Source: Streptomyces sp. NBC_01275
GTDB lineage: Bacteria; Actinomycetota; Actinomycetes; Streptomycetales; Streptomycetaceae
NCBI RefSeq assembly: GCF_026340655.1
Contig: NZ_JAPEOZ010000001.1
Location: 7,254,001 to 7,318,000 of the forward strand
Direction: 5' to 3'
DNA: 64,000 nucleotides
The position numbers were made by a program, and so were the translations under genes. Within the stretch, counting starts at the first letter, position 1. The number at the start of each line of letters is the position of its first letter. The notes under the pieces are model-generated. The model was not told the DNA's origin and ran no database searches. It worked only from the letters and a program-made list of their open reading frames with translations. Of this stretch, positions 38,763 to 48,107 are shown piece after piece.

Positions 38763-40304
38763 ATGACTTCATACGCCCCGTCGCCCGCCCACTCGCCCGC
38801 TCAGACTCTCGCCGCCCAGGAGGTCTGGTTTCTCACCGGCAGCCAGGGCATGTACGGCGAGGACACGCTGCGTCAGGTGGCGCAGCAGTCCCGGCAGATC
38901 GCCGAGCGCCTCGACGCCGCCGGCCGGATCCCGCTGAAGGTGGTGTGGAAGCCGGTGCTCACGGACGCGGAGTCGATCCGTCGGCTGTGCCTGGAGGCCA
39001 ACGCCTCCGACGCCTGCGCGGGCGTGGTCGTGTGGATGCACACCTTCTCCCCGGCCAAGATGTGGATCGCCGGGCTCAGCGCGCTGGACCGGCCGCTGCT
39101 GCACCTGCACACCCAGTACAACCTGTCGCTGCCCTGGTCGAGCATCGACATGGACTTCATGAACCTCAACCAGGCCGCCCACGGCGACCGCGAGTTCGCC
39201 CACGTCGAGGCCCGCCTAGGCGTCCCCCGCAAGATCGTTGCCGGTCACGCCACCGACCCCCGCGTCATCGCGCGCGTCGCCGCCTGGACGCGGGCCGCCG
39301 CCGGCCGCCAGGCCGCCCGCACCCTGCGCCTGGCCCGCTTCGGCGACAACATGCGCGACGTCGCCGTCACCGAAGGCGACAAGGTCGAGGCTCAGCTCCG
39401 CTTCGGCTACTCGGTGAACACCTACGCCGTCAACGATCTGGTGGCCGTCGTCGACGCCGTGCAGGACAAAGAAGCCGCGGAACTCGCCGCCGAATACGTC
39501 GAGTCGTACAACGTGGTCCCCGCGCTGCGGCCAGGCGGCATCCGCCACGACTCCCTCCTGTACGCGGCCCGCCAGGAGATCGGCCTGCGGACCTTCCTCA
39601 CCGAGGGCGGCTTCACCGCCTTCACCACCAACTTCGAGGACCTCGGCGGCCTGCGCCAGCTCCCCGGCCTCGCCGTCCAGCGCCTGATGGCCGACGGCTA
39701 CGGCTTCGGCGGCGAGGGCGACTGGAAGACCTCCGCCCTCCTGCGCACGATGAAGGTCATGGGCGCCGGACAGCCCGGCGGCGCCACCTTCATGGAGGAC
39801 TACACCTACCACCTCGGCCCCGGCGCTCCCCGCGTCCTGGGCGCCCACATGCTGGAGGTCTGCCCCACCGTCGCCGCGGACCGCCCCGCCTGCGAGATCC
39901 ATCCCCTGTCCATCGGCGGCCGCGAGGACCCCGTCCGCCTCGTCTTCAACGCCGCCCCCGGCCCCGCCCTGGTCGTCGGCCTCTGCGACCTCGGCGACCG
40001 CTTCCGCCTCACCGCCAACACCGTCGACGTCGTGCCCCCCAGCGAACCCCTGCGCCGCCTCCCCGTCGCCACAGCCGTATGGGAGCCGCGCCCCTCCCTC
40101 GCCGAGTCCGCCGAGAGCTGGCTGCTGGCCGGCGCCCCTCACCACACCGTCCTCAGCTCCGCCGTCGACATCGAGACGCTCGCTGACTTCGCCGCCATGA
40201 CCGGCGTCGAACTCCTCACCATCGACGAGAACACCACCTCCGGGCAGTTCGCCAAGGAAATCCGGTGGAACGCCGCCTACCACCGCCTCGCCCAAGCCCT
40301 GTGA
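38763..40304 (+). CDS. araA: L-arabinose isomerase
   Basis: 513 residues with the family start [21 protein letters not shown], the active-site [60 protein letters not shown] and FMEDYTYHL metal-site region. It converts L-arabinose to L-ribulose. AAAGGA precedes ATG 38763. The stop TGA forms GTGA with an upstream in-frame GTG of araD, so the genes are tightly packed. Confidence 0.97.
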   Translation: MTSYAPSPAHSPAQTLAAQEVWFLTGSQGMYGEDTLRQVAQQSRQIAERLDAAGRIPLKVVWKPVLTDAESIRRLCLEANASDACAGVVVWMHTFSPAKMWIAGLSALDRPLLHLHTQYNLSLPWSSIDMDFMNLNQAAHGDREFAHVEARLGVPRKIVAGHATDPRVIARVAAWTRAAAGRQAARTLRLARFGDNMRDVAVTEGDKVEAQLRFGYSVNTYAVNDLVAVVDAVQDKEAAELAAEYVESYNVVPALRPGGIRHDSLLYAARQEIGLRTFLTEGGFTAFTTNFEDLGGLRQLPGLAVQRLMADGYGFGGEGDWKTSALLRTMKVMGAGQPGGATFMEDYTYHLGPGAPRVLGAHMLEVCPTVAADRPACEIHPLSIGGREDPVRLVFNAAPGPALVVGLCDLGDRFRLTANTVDVVPPSEPLRRLPVATAVWEPRPSLAESAESWLLAGAPHHTVLSSAVDIETLADFAAMTGVELLTIDENTTSGQFAKEIRWNAAYHRLAQAL

Positions 40305-40345
40305 CCCCCATGAACACCGCGTCCCGCACCCGAGGAGATCACCGG

Positions 40346-41089
40346 ATGACCGCCCCCGTCCCCGCCCTCCGCGACGGCCTGCGCCAAGAGGTCCTGGAGG
40401 CGAACCTGGCCATCCCCCGGGCCGGCCTCGCCGCCCTCACCTGGGGAAACGTCAGCGGAATCGACCGCGAGGCCGGACTCTTCGTCATCAAGCCCTCCGG
40501 CGTCCCCTACGACAGCCTCACCCTCGAGGACCTGGTGACCGTCCGCCTGTCCGACGGCGAGATCGTCCACGGCCGTCTGCGCCCCTCCACCGACACCGAG
40601 ACCCACCGCAGCCTCTACCGCGCCTTCCCCTCCGTCGGCGGCGTCACCCACACCCACTCCACCCACGCCGTCGCCTTCGCCCAGGCCCGCCGCGAGATAC
40701 CCGTCCTCGGCACCACCCACGCCGACACCTTCAACGGACCCGTCCCCTGCACCCCCGACCTCACCCCCCAGCAGTGCGCGACCGACTACGAGTACAACAC
40801 CGGCCAGGCCATCGTGGACCTGCTGAACAGCGACGACACACGAGCGGCCGAAGTCCCCGGCGCACTCGTCGCCGGCCACGGCCCCTTCACCTGGGGCCCC
40901 ACCGCCCGCAAGTCCCTCGAACACGCCGTCATCTGCGAAGCCGTCGCCGACATCGCTCTGCACACCTTCGCCCTCGCCCCCACAAGCCCCCCACCACCCC
41001 AACACCTCCTCGACCGCCACTACACCCGCAAACACGGCCCCGACGCCTACTACGGCAACCCCGACCCGGGCAGGACGACCCCCGTGTGA
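40346..41089 (+). CDS. araD: L-ribulose-5-phosphate 4-epimerase
   Basis: 247 residues of the class II aldolase fold: LTWGNVSGIDREAGLFVIKPSGV, STDTETHRSLYRAFPSVGGVTHTHSTHA (zinc ligands in THTHS), and VAGHGPFTWGPTARKSLEHAV with the third His. It converts L-ribulose-5-phosphate to D-xylulose-5-phosphate, completing arabinose entry to the pentose phosphate pathway. ATG 40346 is chosen for GAGGAG 9 nt upstream; GTG 40301, overlapping the araA stop, would add 15 residues not seen in AraD proteins. The C-terminal 25 residues are Pro- and His-rich (SPPPPQHLLDRHYTRKHG). Confidence 0.95.
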   Translation: MTAPVPALRDGLRQEVLEANLAIPRAGLAALTWGNVSGIDREAGLFVIKPSGVPYDSLTLEDLVTVRLSDGEIVHGRLRPSTDTETHRSLYRAFPSVGGVTHTHSTHAVAFAQARREIPVLGTTHADTFNGPVPCTPDLTPQQCATDYEYNTGQAIVDLLNSDDTRAAEVPGALVAGHGPFTWGPTARKSLEHAVICEAVADIALHTFALAPTSPPPPQHLLDRHYTRKHGPDAYYGNPDPGRTTPV

Positions 41090-41155
41090 CCGGCCTGTCC
41101 GCAGCTCCAGGGACAAGCGTCGGCCGACCCGCCGCCCCCACGCACCGCCGCCCGC

Positions 41156-42175
41156 TCAGCTCGATTCGCGGACCACGAGCCGGCAGGGAACGGTGTGCAG
41201 ACCCGGCTCCGGCTCGGAGCCGATGGCGTCCAACAGTCGCAGGGCGGCCTGGCGGCCGATCTCCGCGAGGTCCGTGTCGATCGTGGTGAGGGGTGGGCGG
41301 CAGGCCAGCGCCATGATGTCCCAGTTGTCGTAGCCCACGATCGCGATCCGGCCGGGGACGTCCAGGCCGTTCTCGCGCAGGGTGTCGGCGACGCCTCTGG
41401 CGATCTGGTCGTTGCCGCAGAAGAAGGCGTCCGTGTCCGGTGCGGTGCGCAGGACCGCTTCGGCGGCCCGGCGCCCCCATGCCTCGCTCCACTCGCCGAA
41501 GTGGACCCGGCCGGTGGCGAGCTCCAGCGAGGAGCGTTCGAGCAACTCGACGGTGTGGCGGGCGCGGTCGCGGGCTGCCGCGTGGTGGGCGGGGCCGGTG
41601 ATGTGCGCGATCCGTGTGCGGCCGGTCGCCAGCAGATGCTCGACGGCCAGCTGCGCTCCGCTCCGGTCGTCGGAGACCACGGAGATGTCCTCCGGGTCCG
41701 TGGACGGCGAGAGCGCGTAGACCGTCGGAATCGGGTCTATCCCCTTCAACGGCGGCCGTGGGTCGGTGCGCCGGCCGGTCACGATGATGCCGTCCACCCG
41801 GCGGTCGGTGAGGTTGCGCAGATGGTGCTGCTCGCGGATGGCGTCGCCGCGGGTGTCGCAGAGCAGCACGGAGATCTTGCCGGCGCCGAGCGCGTCCTCG
41901 GCGCCGAGCAGGACGGGGGTGCTGAAGCGGCCGATGCCGTCGGTCGTCATCAGCCCGACGGTCCAGCTGCGGCCGGTGTGCAGGCTCTGCGCATGCTGGT
42001 TGGGGCGGAAGTCGAGCGCCTCCACGGCGGCCATGACCCGCTGCCGGGTCTCGGGCCGCATCCTGCCGCTGCCGTTCAGCGCTTTCGAGGCCGTCCCGAC
42101 ACTGACGCCGGCCAGCTTGGCAACGTCGGCGAGCTTCGCCCGCCCTGTCGGGGGAGAACCTGGAACGGCGGTCAC
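41156..42175 (-). CDS. LacI-family transcriptional regulator of the arabinose locus
   Basis: 339 residues. LacI HTH KLADVAKLAGVSVGTASKALNGSGRMRPETRQRVMAAVEALDFRPNQ with the hinge helix HAQSL, then the periplasmic-binding-like core (TVGLMTTDGIGRFSTPVLLGAEDAL; IAIVGYDNWDIMALACRPPLTTIDTDL). GTG 42175 has AAGGG 6 nt upstream; a TTG at 42181 is possible. It lies between araBAD (convergent) and the GH127/ABC genes (divergent), so arabinose or an arabino-oligosaccharide is the probable inducer. The candidate site AAACGTTT lies 145 bp upstream of its start. Confidence 0.93.
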   Translation of the reverse strand: MTAVPGSPPTGRAKLADVAKLAGVSVGTASKALNGSGRMRPETRQRVMAAVEALDFRPNQHAQSLHTGRSWTVGLMTTDGIGRFSTPVLLGAEDALGAGKISVLLCDTRGDAIREQHHLRNLTDRRVDGIIVTGRRTDPRPPLKGIDPIPTVYALSPSTDPEDISVVSDDRSGAQLAVEHLLATGRTRIAHITGPAHHAAARDRARHTVELLERSSLELATGRVHFGEWSEAWGRRAAEAVLRTAPDTDAFFCGNDQIARGVADTLRENGLDVPGRIAIVGYDNWDIMALACRPPLTTIDTDLAEIGRQAALRLLDAIGSEPEPGLHTVPCRLVVRESS

Positions 42176-42279
42176 GCGCAACCCTTTTCCTAGATGACGT
42201 CGGCGACGTACATCCTGGCATCGTTCGCGCCCGCTGGCCAGCCTCTGGTGGGAAGCCAGAAGATACTTGCGCGTACCCC

Positions 42280-42326
42280 TTGACGCATGCCCGCCGTCTT
42301 TCTACGTTTCGGGCAGAAAAACGTTT
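42280..42326 (+). promoter_or_regulatory. Promoter and LacI-type operator for the GH127/ABC genes
   Basis: TTGACG (42280-42285) and TACGTT (42303-42308) are 17 bp apart, a good promoter. ACGTTT (42304-42309) and AAACGT (42319-42324) form an inverted repeat, and AAACGTTT (42319-42326) is a perfect palindrome with the AACGTT centre typical of LacI-family sites, positioned just after the predicted transcript start. Confidence 0.65.
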
Positions 42327-42435
42327 GCTCAAGCGGGTTCGAGAGGCGGAGCACCGCCTGCCGTGCCCGGGACGCCGTACCACCCCACGTGCGCTGAATC
42401 CCCGACCCGCTTCCCATCTCACTCTCCGGAGAGCC

Positions 42436-44472
42436 ATGCCCCGCCCACGTTCCGCCGTGCCCTCCTCCACGTCCTCGGCCCCGTCCGAGCAGGGAGGCGC
42501 CCTCCTGGGCCCGGTCCGCCAGGGCCCGGGCGCCCAGGCGGCGCTCGCCCCTGCCGCCGTCGAGGTGCGCGGCGGCTTCTGGGACACCCGACGCGAGGTG
42601 AACGCGCGTACCTCCATCCCGCAGGGCCCCGCACTGCTGGAGTCGGCGGGGAACCTGCGGAACCTGCGGCTCGCGGCGGGTGCGGACGAGGGCGAGTTCC
42701 AGGGCGCGTACCCGTTCGTGGACTCGGACGTCTACAAGTGGCTGGAGGCCGCCTCCTGGCAGCTCGCCCAGCGGACGCCCGAGGACGACGGCCCGCTCGC
42801 GGCCGACGTGGAGCGCATCGTCTCCCTCGTCGTCGGCGCGCAGCAGCCCGACGGCTACCTCAACACCTGGTTCCAGCTGCTCAAGGGCGGCGAGCGCTAC
42901 CGGGACCTGCGCTGGGGCCACGAGCTGTACTGCGCCGGCCATCTGATCCAGGCGGCGGTGGCCCACCACCGGGCCACCGGGCGCAGCGAGCTCCTCGACG
43001 TGGCCGTGCGGTTCGCCGACCACATCGACTCGGTCTTCGGCCTGCCCGGCAGCGGCAAGCCCATCGACGGCGTCGACGGCCACCCCGAGGTCGAGACCGC
43101 CCTCGTCGAGCTGTACCGGGAAACGGGTGAACGCCGATACCTGGACCTCGCCGGCTACTTCGTGGACCGCTTCGGCCACGGCCTGCTGGGCGGCGAGGCG
43201 TACTGCCAGGACCGCGTCCCGCTGCGCGAGGCGGTCAACGTCGAGGGTCATGCGGTGCGCCAGCTGTATCTGCTGGCCGCCGTGGCCGACCTGGCCACCG
43301 AGACGGGGGAGGCCGCGCTGCGCACCGCCGCCGAGCGGCTGTGGGAGGCGATGACCGCCACCAAGACGCACCTCACCGGCGGCCTCGGCGCCCATCACGA
43401 CGAGGAGGACTTCGGCGACCCGTACGAGCTGCCGAACGAGCGCGCCTACTGCGAGACCTGCGCGGCCATCGCCTCGATCCAGTGGAGCTGGCGCATGGCC
43501 CTGCTCACCGGCGAGGCCCGCTACTCCGACCTGATCGAACGCACCCTGTACAACGGCTTCCTCGCCGGCGTCTCCCTCGACGGCGAACACTGGCTGTACG
43601 TCAATCCGCTCCAGGTCCGCGACGGCCACACCGACACCGGCGGCGACCAGTCGGCCCGCCGCACCCGATGGTTCCGCTGCGCCTGCTGCCCGCCGAACGT
43701 CATGCGGCTGCTGGCCTCCCTGGAGCACTACCTCGCCTCGAGCGACGCCGACGGCCTGCAGATCCACCAGTACGTCACCGGGCGCTACACCGGCGACGTC
43801 GACGGGACCCCGGTCGTGGTGAGCGCCGAGACCGACTACCCCTGGGACGGCACGATCGCCCTGACCGTCGAGGAGAGCGCGCAGGAACGGCCCTGGACGC
43901 TCTCCCTGCGGATCCCGCAGTGGTGCCGCGAGTACCGGCTCCGGGTCGGGGACACGACGTACGACAGCAACGGCACGCCCGTCACCGACGGCTGGCTGCG
44001 GCTCGAGCGCACCTGGGCCCCCGGCGACCGGGTCGTCCTGGAACTCGCCGTCGAGCCCCGCCTGACCGCCGCGGACCCGCGGGTGGACGCCGTACGCGGC
44101 TGTGTGGCGATCGAGCGCGGACCGCTCGTGTACTGCCTGGAAGGGGTCGACCACCCCGGCGGCGGCCTGGACGACATGGTGCTCGACACCACCCGCCCGC
44201 TCGCCGTGAAGCACCGCCCCGACCTGCTCGGCGGCGTCACCACCGTGGTGGCCGCAGGACGCCGCCGGCACCTCGCCGACGCGGGCTGGTGGCCGTACCG
44301 GACCGCCGACCCCGCCATCGCAGACTCCGCCACCGCAGACTCCGCCATCGCAGACTCCGCCACCGCAGACGCCCCACCGGTCGACGAGCCCCTCGAACTG
44401 ACCGCGATCCCCTACTACGCGTGGGCCAACCGCCAGGACGGCAGCATGCGCGTCTGGCTGCCCACCTCCTGA
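42436..44472 (+). CDS. Beta-L-arabinofuranosidase, GH127 family
   Basis: 678 residues of the DUF1680/GH127 (alpha/alpha)6 fold: VEVRGGFWDTRREVNARTSIP, GAYPFVDSDVYKWLEA, QQPDGYLNTWFQLL. The cysteine-zinc catalytic set of the Bifidobacterium enzyme HypBA1 (E338, C340, C417, C418) is matched by E340 and C342 in YCETC and C417, C418 in CACCPPN. There is no signal peptide, so it acts in the cytosol on imported beta-linked arabinosides such as hydroxyproline arabino-oligosaccharides. Near the C-terminus a 15-bp repeat encodes AIADS/ATADS units. GGAGAG precedes ATG 42436; first gene of the import operon. Confidence 0.92.
   Translation: MPRPRSAVPSSTSSAPSEQGGALLGPVRQGPGAQAALAPAAVEVRGGFWDTRREVNARTSIPQGPALLESAGNLRNLRLAAGADEGEFQGAYPFVDSDVYKWLEAASWQLAQRTPEDDGPLAADVERIVSLVVGAQQPDGYLNTWFQLLKGGERYRDLRWGHELYCAGHLIQAAVAHHRATGRSELLDVAVRFADHIDSVFGLPGSGKPIDGVDGHPEVETALVELYRETGERRYLDLAGYFVDRFGHGLLGGEAYCQDRVPLREAVNVEGHAVRQLYLLAAVADLATETGEAALRTAAERLWEAMTATKTHLTGGLGAHHDEEDFGDPYELPNERAYCETCAAIASIQWSWRMALLTGEARYSDLIERTLYNGFLAGVSLDGEHWLYVNPLQVRDGHTDTGGDQSARRTRWFRCACCPPNVMRLLASLEHYLASSDADGLQIHQYVTGRYTGDVDGTPVVVSAETDYPWDGTIALTVEESAQERPWTLSLRIPQWCREYRLRVGDTTYDSNGTPVTDGWLRLERTWAPGDRVVLELAVEPRLTAADPRVDAVRGCVAIERGPLVYCLEGVDHPGGGLDDMVLDTTRPLAVKHRPDLLGGVTTVVAAGRRRHLADAGWWPYRTADPAIADSATADSAIADSATADAPPVDEPLELTAIPYYAWANRQDGSMRVWLPTS
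44314..44373 (+). repeat. 15-bp in-frame tandem repeat x4 in GH127 gene
   Basis: GCCATCGCAGACTCC and GCCACCGCAGACTCC alternate twice (a 30-bp unit in two copies), encoding AIADSATADSAIADSATAD in a loop of the C-terminal beta domain. Confidence 0.9.
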
Positions 44473-44562
44473 GCCCCCGCATCCCTCCCCTTCCCCCTCC
44501 TCCTTCCTCTCTCTTCTCTCCTACCGCTCCCCATGAGCCGGCCCAAGACAATGAGGTCACCC

Positions 44563-45816
44563 GTGAGAAACACCCGCCGCGCCCTGATCACCGCCCTCGC
44601 CGCCGTCGGCGCGCTCACCTCCGTCGCCGCGTGCGGCGGCGGGTCCGACTCCGCCGCCTCCGGATCCGGCGGCGCCGGTGGGACGTACGCCTTCTGGGAC
44701 CCGTACCCCCAGTTCGACGCGTCCTCGGCGTGGGGCAAGCTCGTGAGCAAATGCGGCACCGACGCCGGCGTCAAGATCAAGCGCACCGGGTACGACACCA
44801 CGGACCTGGGCAACAAGGCGCTGCTCGCCGCCCAGCAGGGCAACGCGCCCGACGTGATGCTCGTGGACAACCCGGTCGTCTCCACGCTGGTGGAGGCGGG
44901 GATCATCACCAAGACGAGCGACCTCGGCCTGGACACGAAGTCGATCCAGCAGAACGTCCTCGGCGCGGGCACCATCGACGGCTCCGCCTACGGTGTGCCG
45001 ATCGGCGCCAACACGCTCGCCCTCTACTACAACAAGAAGGTCCTGTCCGCCGCGGGCGTCGACCCGGCCTCCATCAAGGACTGGAACTCGCTCACGGCGG
45101 CCCTGAAGAAGGTCAAGGACGCCGGCAAGAAGGGCATCACGTTCTCCGCGATCAACACGGAGGAGGGCAGCTTCCAGTTCCTGCCCTGGTTCTGGGGCGC
45201 AGGCGGCGACCTCACCAAGCTGAACTCGGCGAAGGGCGTCGCCGCGCTGTCCCTGTGGAAGCAGTGGGTCGACGCCGGGTACGCGCCCAAGGACGTCCTG
45301 CAGAACACCCAGACCACCAGCTGGCAGGAGTTCGCCACCGGCGACTACGCGTTCAGCGAGAACGGCACCTGGCAGCTCGGCAACGCGGCGAAGGCCGGAT
45401 TCGAGTACGGCGTCCTCAGCATCCCGGGGCAGAGCGGCGGGTCGGCGCCGGTGCCGACCGGCGGCGAGTTCGTCACGGTCCCCGTGCAGAAGGACACCGC
45501 GCGCTACGACGTCAGCAAGAAGATCGTCACCTGCCTGACCAGCTCCGCCAACCTGCTGGCCACGGACACCACGCTGGCCTACGTAGCCCCCACCGCGGCG
45601 GTCCAGGCCGAGCAGGTCAAGGCGAACCCCGAGCTCAAGCCGTGGGTCGACGCGGTCGCCGCGGCGCGCGGCCGGACCAGCGGCGGGCTGGGCACCAAGT
45701 ACCCGACCATCTCCCAGCCCCTGTGGACCGCCGTCCAGTCCGCTCTGTCCGGCGGCCAGAGCCCGCAGGCCGCCCTCGACGCCGCGCAGACGGCCGCCGG
45801 CAAGGCGACCAACTGA
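44563..45816 (+). CDS. Sugar ABC transporter substrate-binding lipoprotein
   Basis: About 417 residues. Lipoprotein signal (RRALITALAAVGALTSVAAC, lipid Cys around residue 25) followed by a Gly/Ser linker and a class I sugar-binding fold: NAPDVMLVDNPVVSTLVEAG, YGVPIGANTLALYYNKKVLSAAGV, SWQEFATGDYAFSENGTWQL. It captures a sugar or oligosaccharide outside the membrane. GTG 44563 is chosen for its AGGT site and a compact signal; ATG 44533 and 44551 are also open. Followed by two permease genes. Confidence 0.93.
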   Translation: MRNTRRALITALAAVGALTSVAACGGGSDSAASGSGGAGGTYAFWDPYPQFDASSAWGKLVSKCGTDAGVKIKRTGYDTTDLGNKALLAAQQGNAPDVMLVDNPVVSTLVEAGIITKTSDLGLDTKSIQQNVLGAGTIDGSAYGVPIGANTLALYYNKKVLSAAGVDPASIKDWNSLTAALKKVKDAGKKGITFSAINTEEGSFQFLPWFWGAGGDLTKLNSAKGVAALSLWKQWVDAGYAPKDVLQNTQTTSWQEFATGDYAFSENGTWQLGNAAKAGFEYGVLSIPGQSGGSAPVPTGGEFVTVPVQKDTARYDVSKKIVTCLTSSANLLATDTTLAYVAPTAAVQAEQVKANPELKPWVDAVAAARGRTSGGLGTKYPTISQPLWTAVQSALSGGQSPQAALDAAQTAAGKATN

Positions 45817-45966
45817 CCCCTGACGTGCGCGCGGCGCCACGCTCCGGGGCCCTGCCTCCGGCGACCGCACGGCGCCCGCGACCGCCCGGACACCGCCACA
45901 GCCCCGGACGCCGTGACAGCCCCGGACACCGCCACCACCCCAGGCAGGCCGCCTGCATCTAGGCAT

Positions 45967-46020
45967 CCGCGTCCAGGCCCCCGCGTCCAGGCCCCCGCTT
46001 CCAGGCCACCCGCATCCAGG
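45967..46020. repeat. 15-bp tandem repeat x3.7 before the first permease gene
   Basis: CCGCGTCCAGGCCCC twice, then CCGCTTCCAGGCCAC and CCGCATCCAGG. The last unit supplies the CAGGAG ribosome site of the permease gene. The 210-bp gap between binding protein and permease is also filled with CGGACACCGCCACAGCCC-like repeats, unusual inside a transport operon. Confidence 0.85.
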
Positions 46021-46027
46021 AGTTCGC

Positions 46028-47008
46028 ATGACCACCGCCCGCGTCGACCGCCGCTCCCTGCGGTCCCCGGTCAGGTCCGGGGCGACCGGCGCCGACGACC
46101 GGACGGACGCCCCGGCGCTCCGCCGTCGGCGTCGCAGGAGCCGAGCGACCGCACTGGCGTTCCTCGCGCCCCTGGCCGTCTACCTCGCCGCGTTCTACGT
46201 CTATCCCCTCTACCGCAACCTCGACCTGAGCCTGCGCGACTACACCGTCCGGTCGTTCGTGGCGGGCGACGCGCCGTTCTCCGGGCTGGACAACTTCCGG
46301 ACCGTCCTCGACGACCCCACGTTCGGCCCGGCGATCCGCCACACCATGATCTTCACCTTCGGGTCGATCGCGTTCCAGTACGCCGCCGGGCTCGCCCTCG
46401 CCGTCTTCTTCAACCGCCACTTCCGGCTGGCCGGCACCCTCAGGGCGCTGTTCCTGATCCCCTGGCTGCTGCCGCTGATCGTGTCGGCGTCGACCTGGTC
46501 GTGGATGTTCAACAGCGAGTCCGGCGTCCTCAACTACGCCCTCCACCTGGTCGGCGTGGCCCCGGTCGACTGGCTCAACTCGCCCGACTGGGCGCTGACC
46601 TCGGTCATCATCGCCAACATCTGGATCGGCATCCCGTTCAACCTGGTCATCCTCTACAGCGGGCTGCAGAACATCCCCGGCGAGCTGTACGAGGCCGCGT
46701 CGCTGGACGGGGCGAGCGCCTGGCAGCAGTTCCGCCGGATCACCTTCCCGCTGCTGCGCCCGGTCTCGGCGATCACCCTTCTCCTCGGCCTCGTCTACAC
46801 CCTCAAGGTGTTCGACCTGATCTGGATCATGACCAAGGGCGGTCCCGGCGACGCCTCGTCCACGCTGGCGACCTGGTCCTACCAACTCGGGTTCGGCACG
46901 CTGCTGCCGAAGTTCGGTCCCGGGGCCGCCGTCGGCAACATCCTCATCCTCATCGCCCTCGCCTTCGGGCTGCTGTACATCCGCGTCCAGAGGAGGCAGC
47001 AAGCATGA
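46028..47008 (+). CDS. Sugar ABC transporter permease (MalF type)
   Basis: 326 residues. A basic, disordered N-terminal tail of about 40 residues precedes six hydrophobic helices (LAFLAPLAVYLAAFYVYPLY; LRALFLIPWLLPLIVSASTW). The ATPase-contact EAA loop is ELYEAASLDGASAWQQFRRITFPLL. AGGAG precedes ATG 46028. It forms the membrane channel with the next gene, whose start overlaps its stop by ATGA. No ATP-binding subunit is encoded here; streptomycete sugar importers of this type share the ATPase MsiK, encoded elsewhere. Confidence 0.95.
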   Translation: MTTARVDRRSLRSPVRSGATGADDRTDAPALRRRRRRSRATALAFLAPLAVYLAAFYVYPLYRNLDLSLRDYTVRSFVAGDAPFSGLDNFRTVLDDPTFGPAIRHTMIFTFGSIAFQYAAGLALAVFFNRHFRLAGTLRALFLIPWLLPLIVSASTWSWMFNSESGVLNYALHLVGVAPVDWLNSPDWALTSVIIANIWIGIPFNLVILYSGLQNIPGELYEAASLDGASAWQQFRRITFPLLRPVSAITLLLGLVYTLKVFDLIWIMTKGGPGDASSTLATWSYQLGFGTLLPKFGPGAAVGNILILIALAFGLLYIRVQRRQQA

Positions 47009-47838
47009 CCGCCGTCCACAGCTCCGCCCGGCGCTCGCGCCTGAACACCCTCATCGGCGTCCTGCTCACCGCCGTCATGCTGTTCCCGGTGTACTGGATG
47101 CTCAACGTGTCCCTCACTCCGCAGCAGGACATGCGCAAGAGCCCGCCCGACCTGCTGCCCCTGCACCCCACCTTCGAGGGCTACCGCGCCGTTCTGCACG
47201 ACCAGCTGCCCTACCTCGGCACCAGCTTGCTCATCGGCCTGGGCACGGTCGTCCTCACCCTCCTCCTCGCCGCCCCGGCCGGCTTCGCGCTGGCCACCCT
47301 GCGGCCCCGCGGCGGCGGCCTCCTCGGCCTCGTCCTGCTGGTCGCCCAGATGATCCCCGGCATCGTCATGGCGATGGGCTTCTACGGCATCTTCCTCGAC
47401 CTCGGCCTGCTCAACTCCTGGTGGGGGCTGATCATCGCCGACTCCACCATCGCCGTGCCGTTCGGCGTCATGATCTTCACGGCGTTCATGTCGGGCATCC
47501 CCGGCGAGCTGATCGCGGCCGCGCGCATCGACGGCGCCGGCACCTTCCGCACCTTCTGGTCGATCGTCCTGCCGGTCAGCCGCAACGCGCTGGTCACCGT
47601 CTCCCTCTTCAGCTTCCTGTGGGCCTGGTCCGACTTCGTCTTCGCCAACACCCTGGACGGCGGCGGCGACTGGCGCCCCATCACCCTCGGCATCTACCAC
47701 TACATCGGCAACAACAACCAGGAATGGAACGCGATCATGGCCACCGCCGTCGTCGCGTCCCTGCCCGCGGCGGTCCTGCTCGTGCTGGCCCAGCGCTATG
47801 TGGCCGCCGGCGTCACCGCGGGCGCGGTCAAGGACTGA
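47005..47838 (+). CDS. Sugar ABC transporter permease (MalG type)
   Basis: 277 residues, six predicted helices (LIGVLLTAVMLFPVYWMLNVSL at the start) and the EAA loop ELIAAARIDGAGTFRTFWSIVLPVSR. GAGGAGG lies in the end of the upstream permease gene before ATG 47005. With the preceding permease and the lipoprotein it makes an importer for the arabinose locus; coexpression with cytosolic GH127 points to short beta-L-arabino-oligosaccharides as cargo, by inference. Confidence 0.95.
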   Translation: MTAVHSSARRSRLNTLIGVLLTAVMLFPVYWMLNVSLTPQQDMRKSPPDLLPLHPTFEGYRAVLHDQLPYLGTSLLIGLGTVVLTLLLAAPAGFALATLRPRGGGLLGLVLLVAQMIPGIVMAMGFYGIFLDLGLLNSWWGLIIADSTIAVPFGVMIFTAFMSGIPGELIAAARIDGAGTFRTFWSIVLPVSRNALVTVSLFSFLWAWSDFVFANTLDGGGDWRPITLGIYHYIGNNNQEWNAIMATAVVASLPAAVLLVLAQRYVAAGVTAGAVKD

Positions 47839-48107
47839 TCCACGATGCCAGCCGCCCCGGGCCCACCGGCCAGGCGGGGCCGAGCTCCGCCATGCCCGTG
47901 TGCACTCCACGCGGGACTGTCACCTGTCGCAGGGTCCAAGTCCCCAACCGGTCGGCCGCTCCCGAGCCGCCGCACCGACGCCCTCCGCCCCCGCACCGCA
48001 TTCGGCGAGTCCCTGTCGTCGCTTCCTCAACCCTTCTCCAACCCTTCCCAACCCATCCCATCCCCTTCTCCACCCCCTTCTCCACCCGCTTCTCAGGAGA
48101 GCCGCTG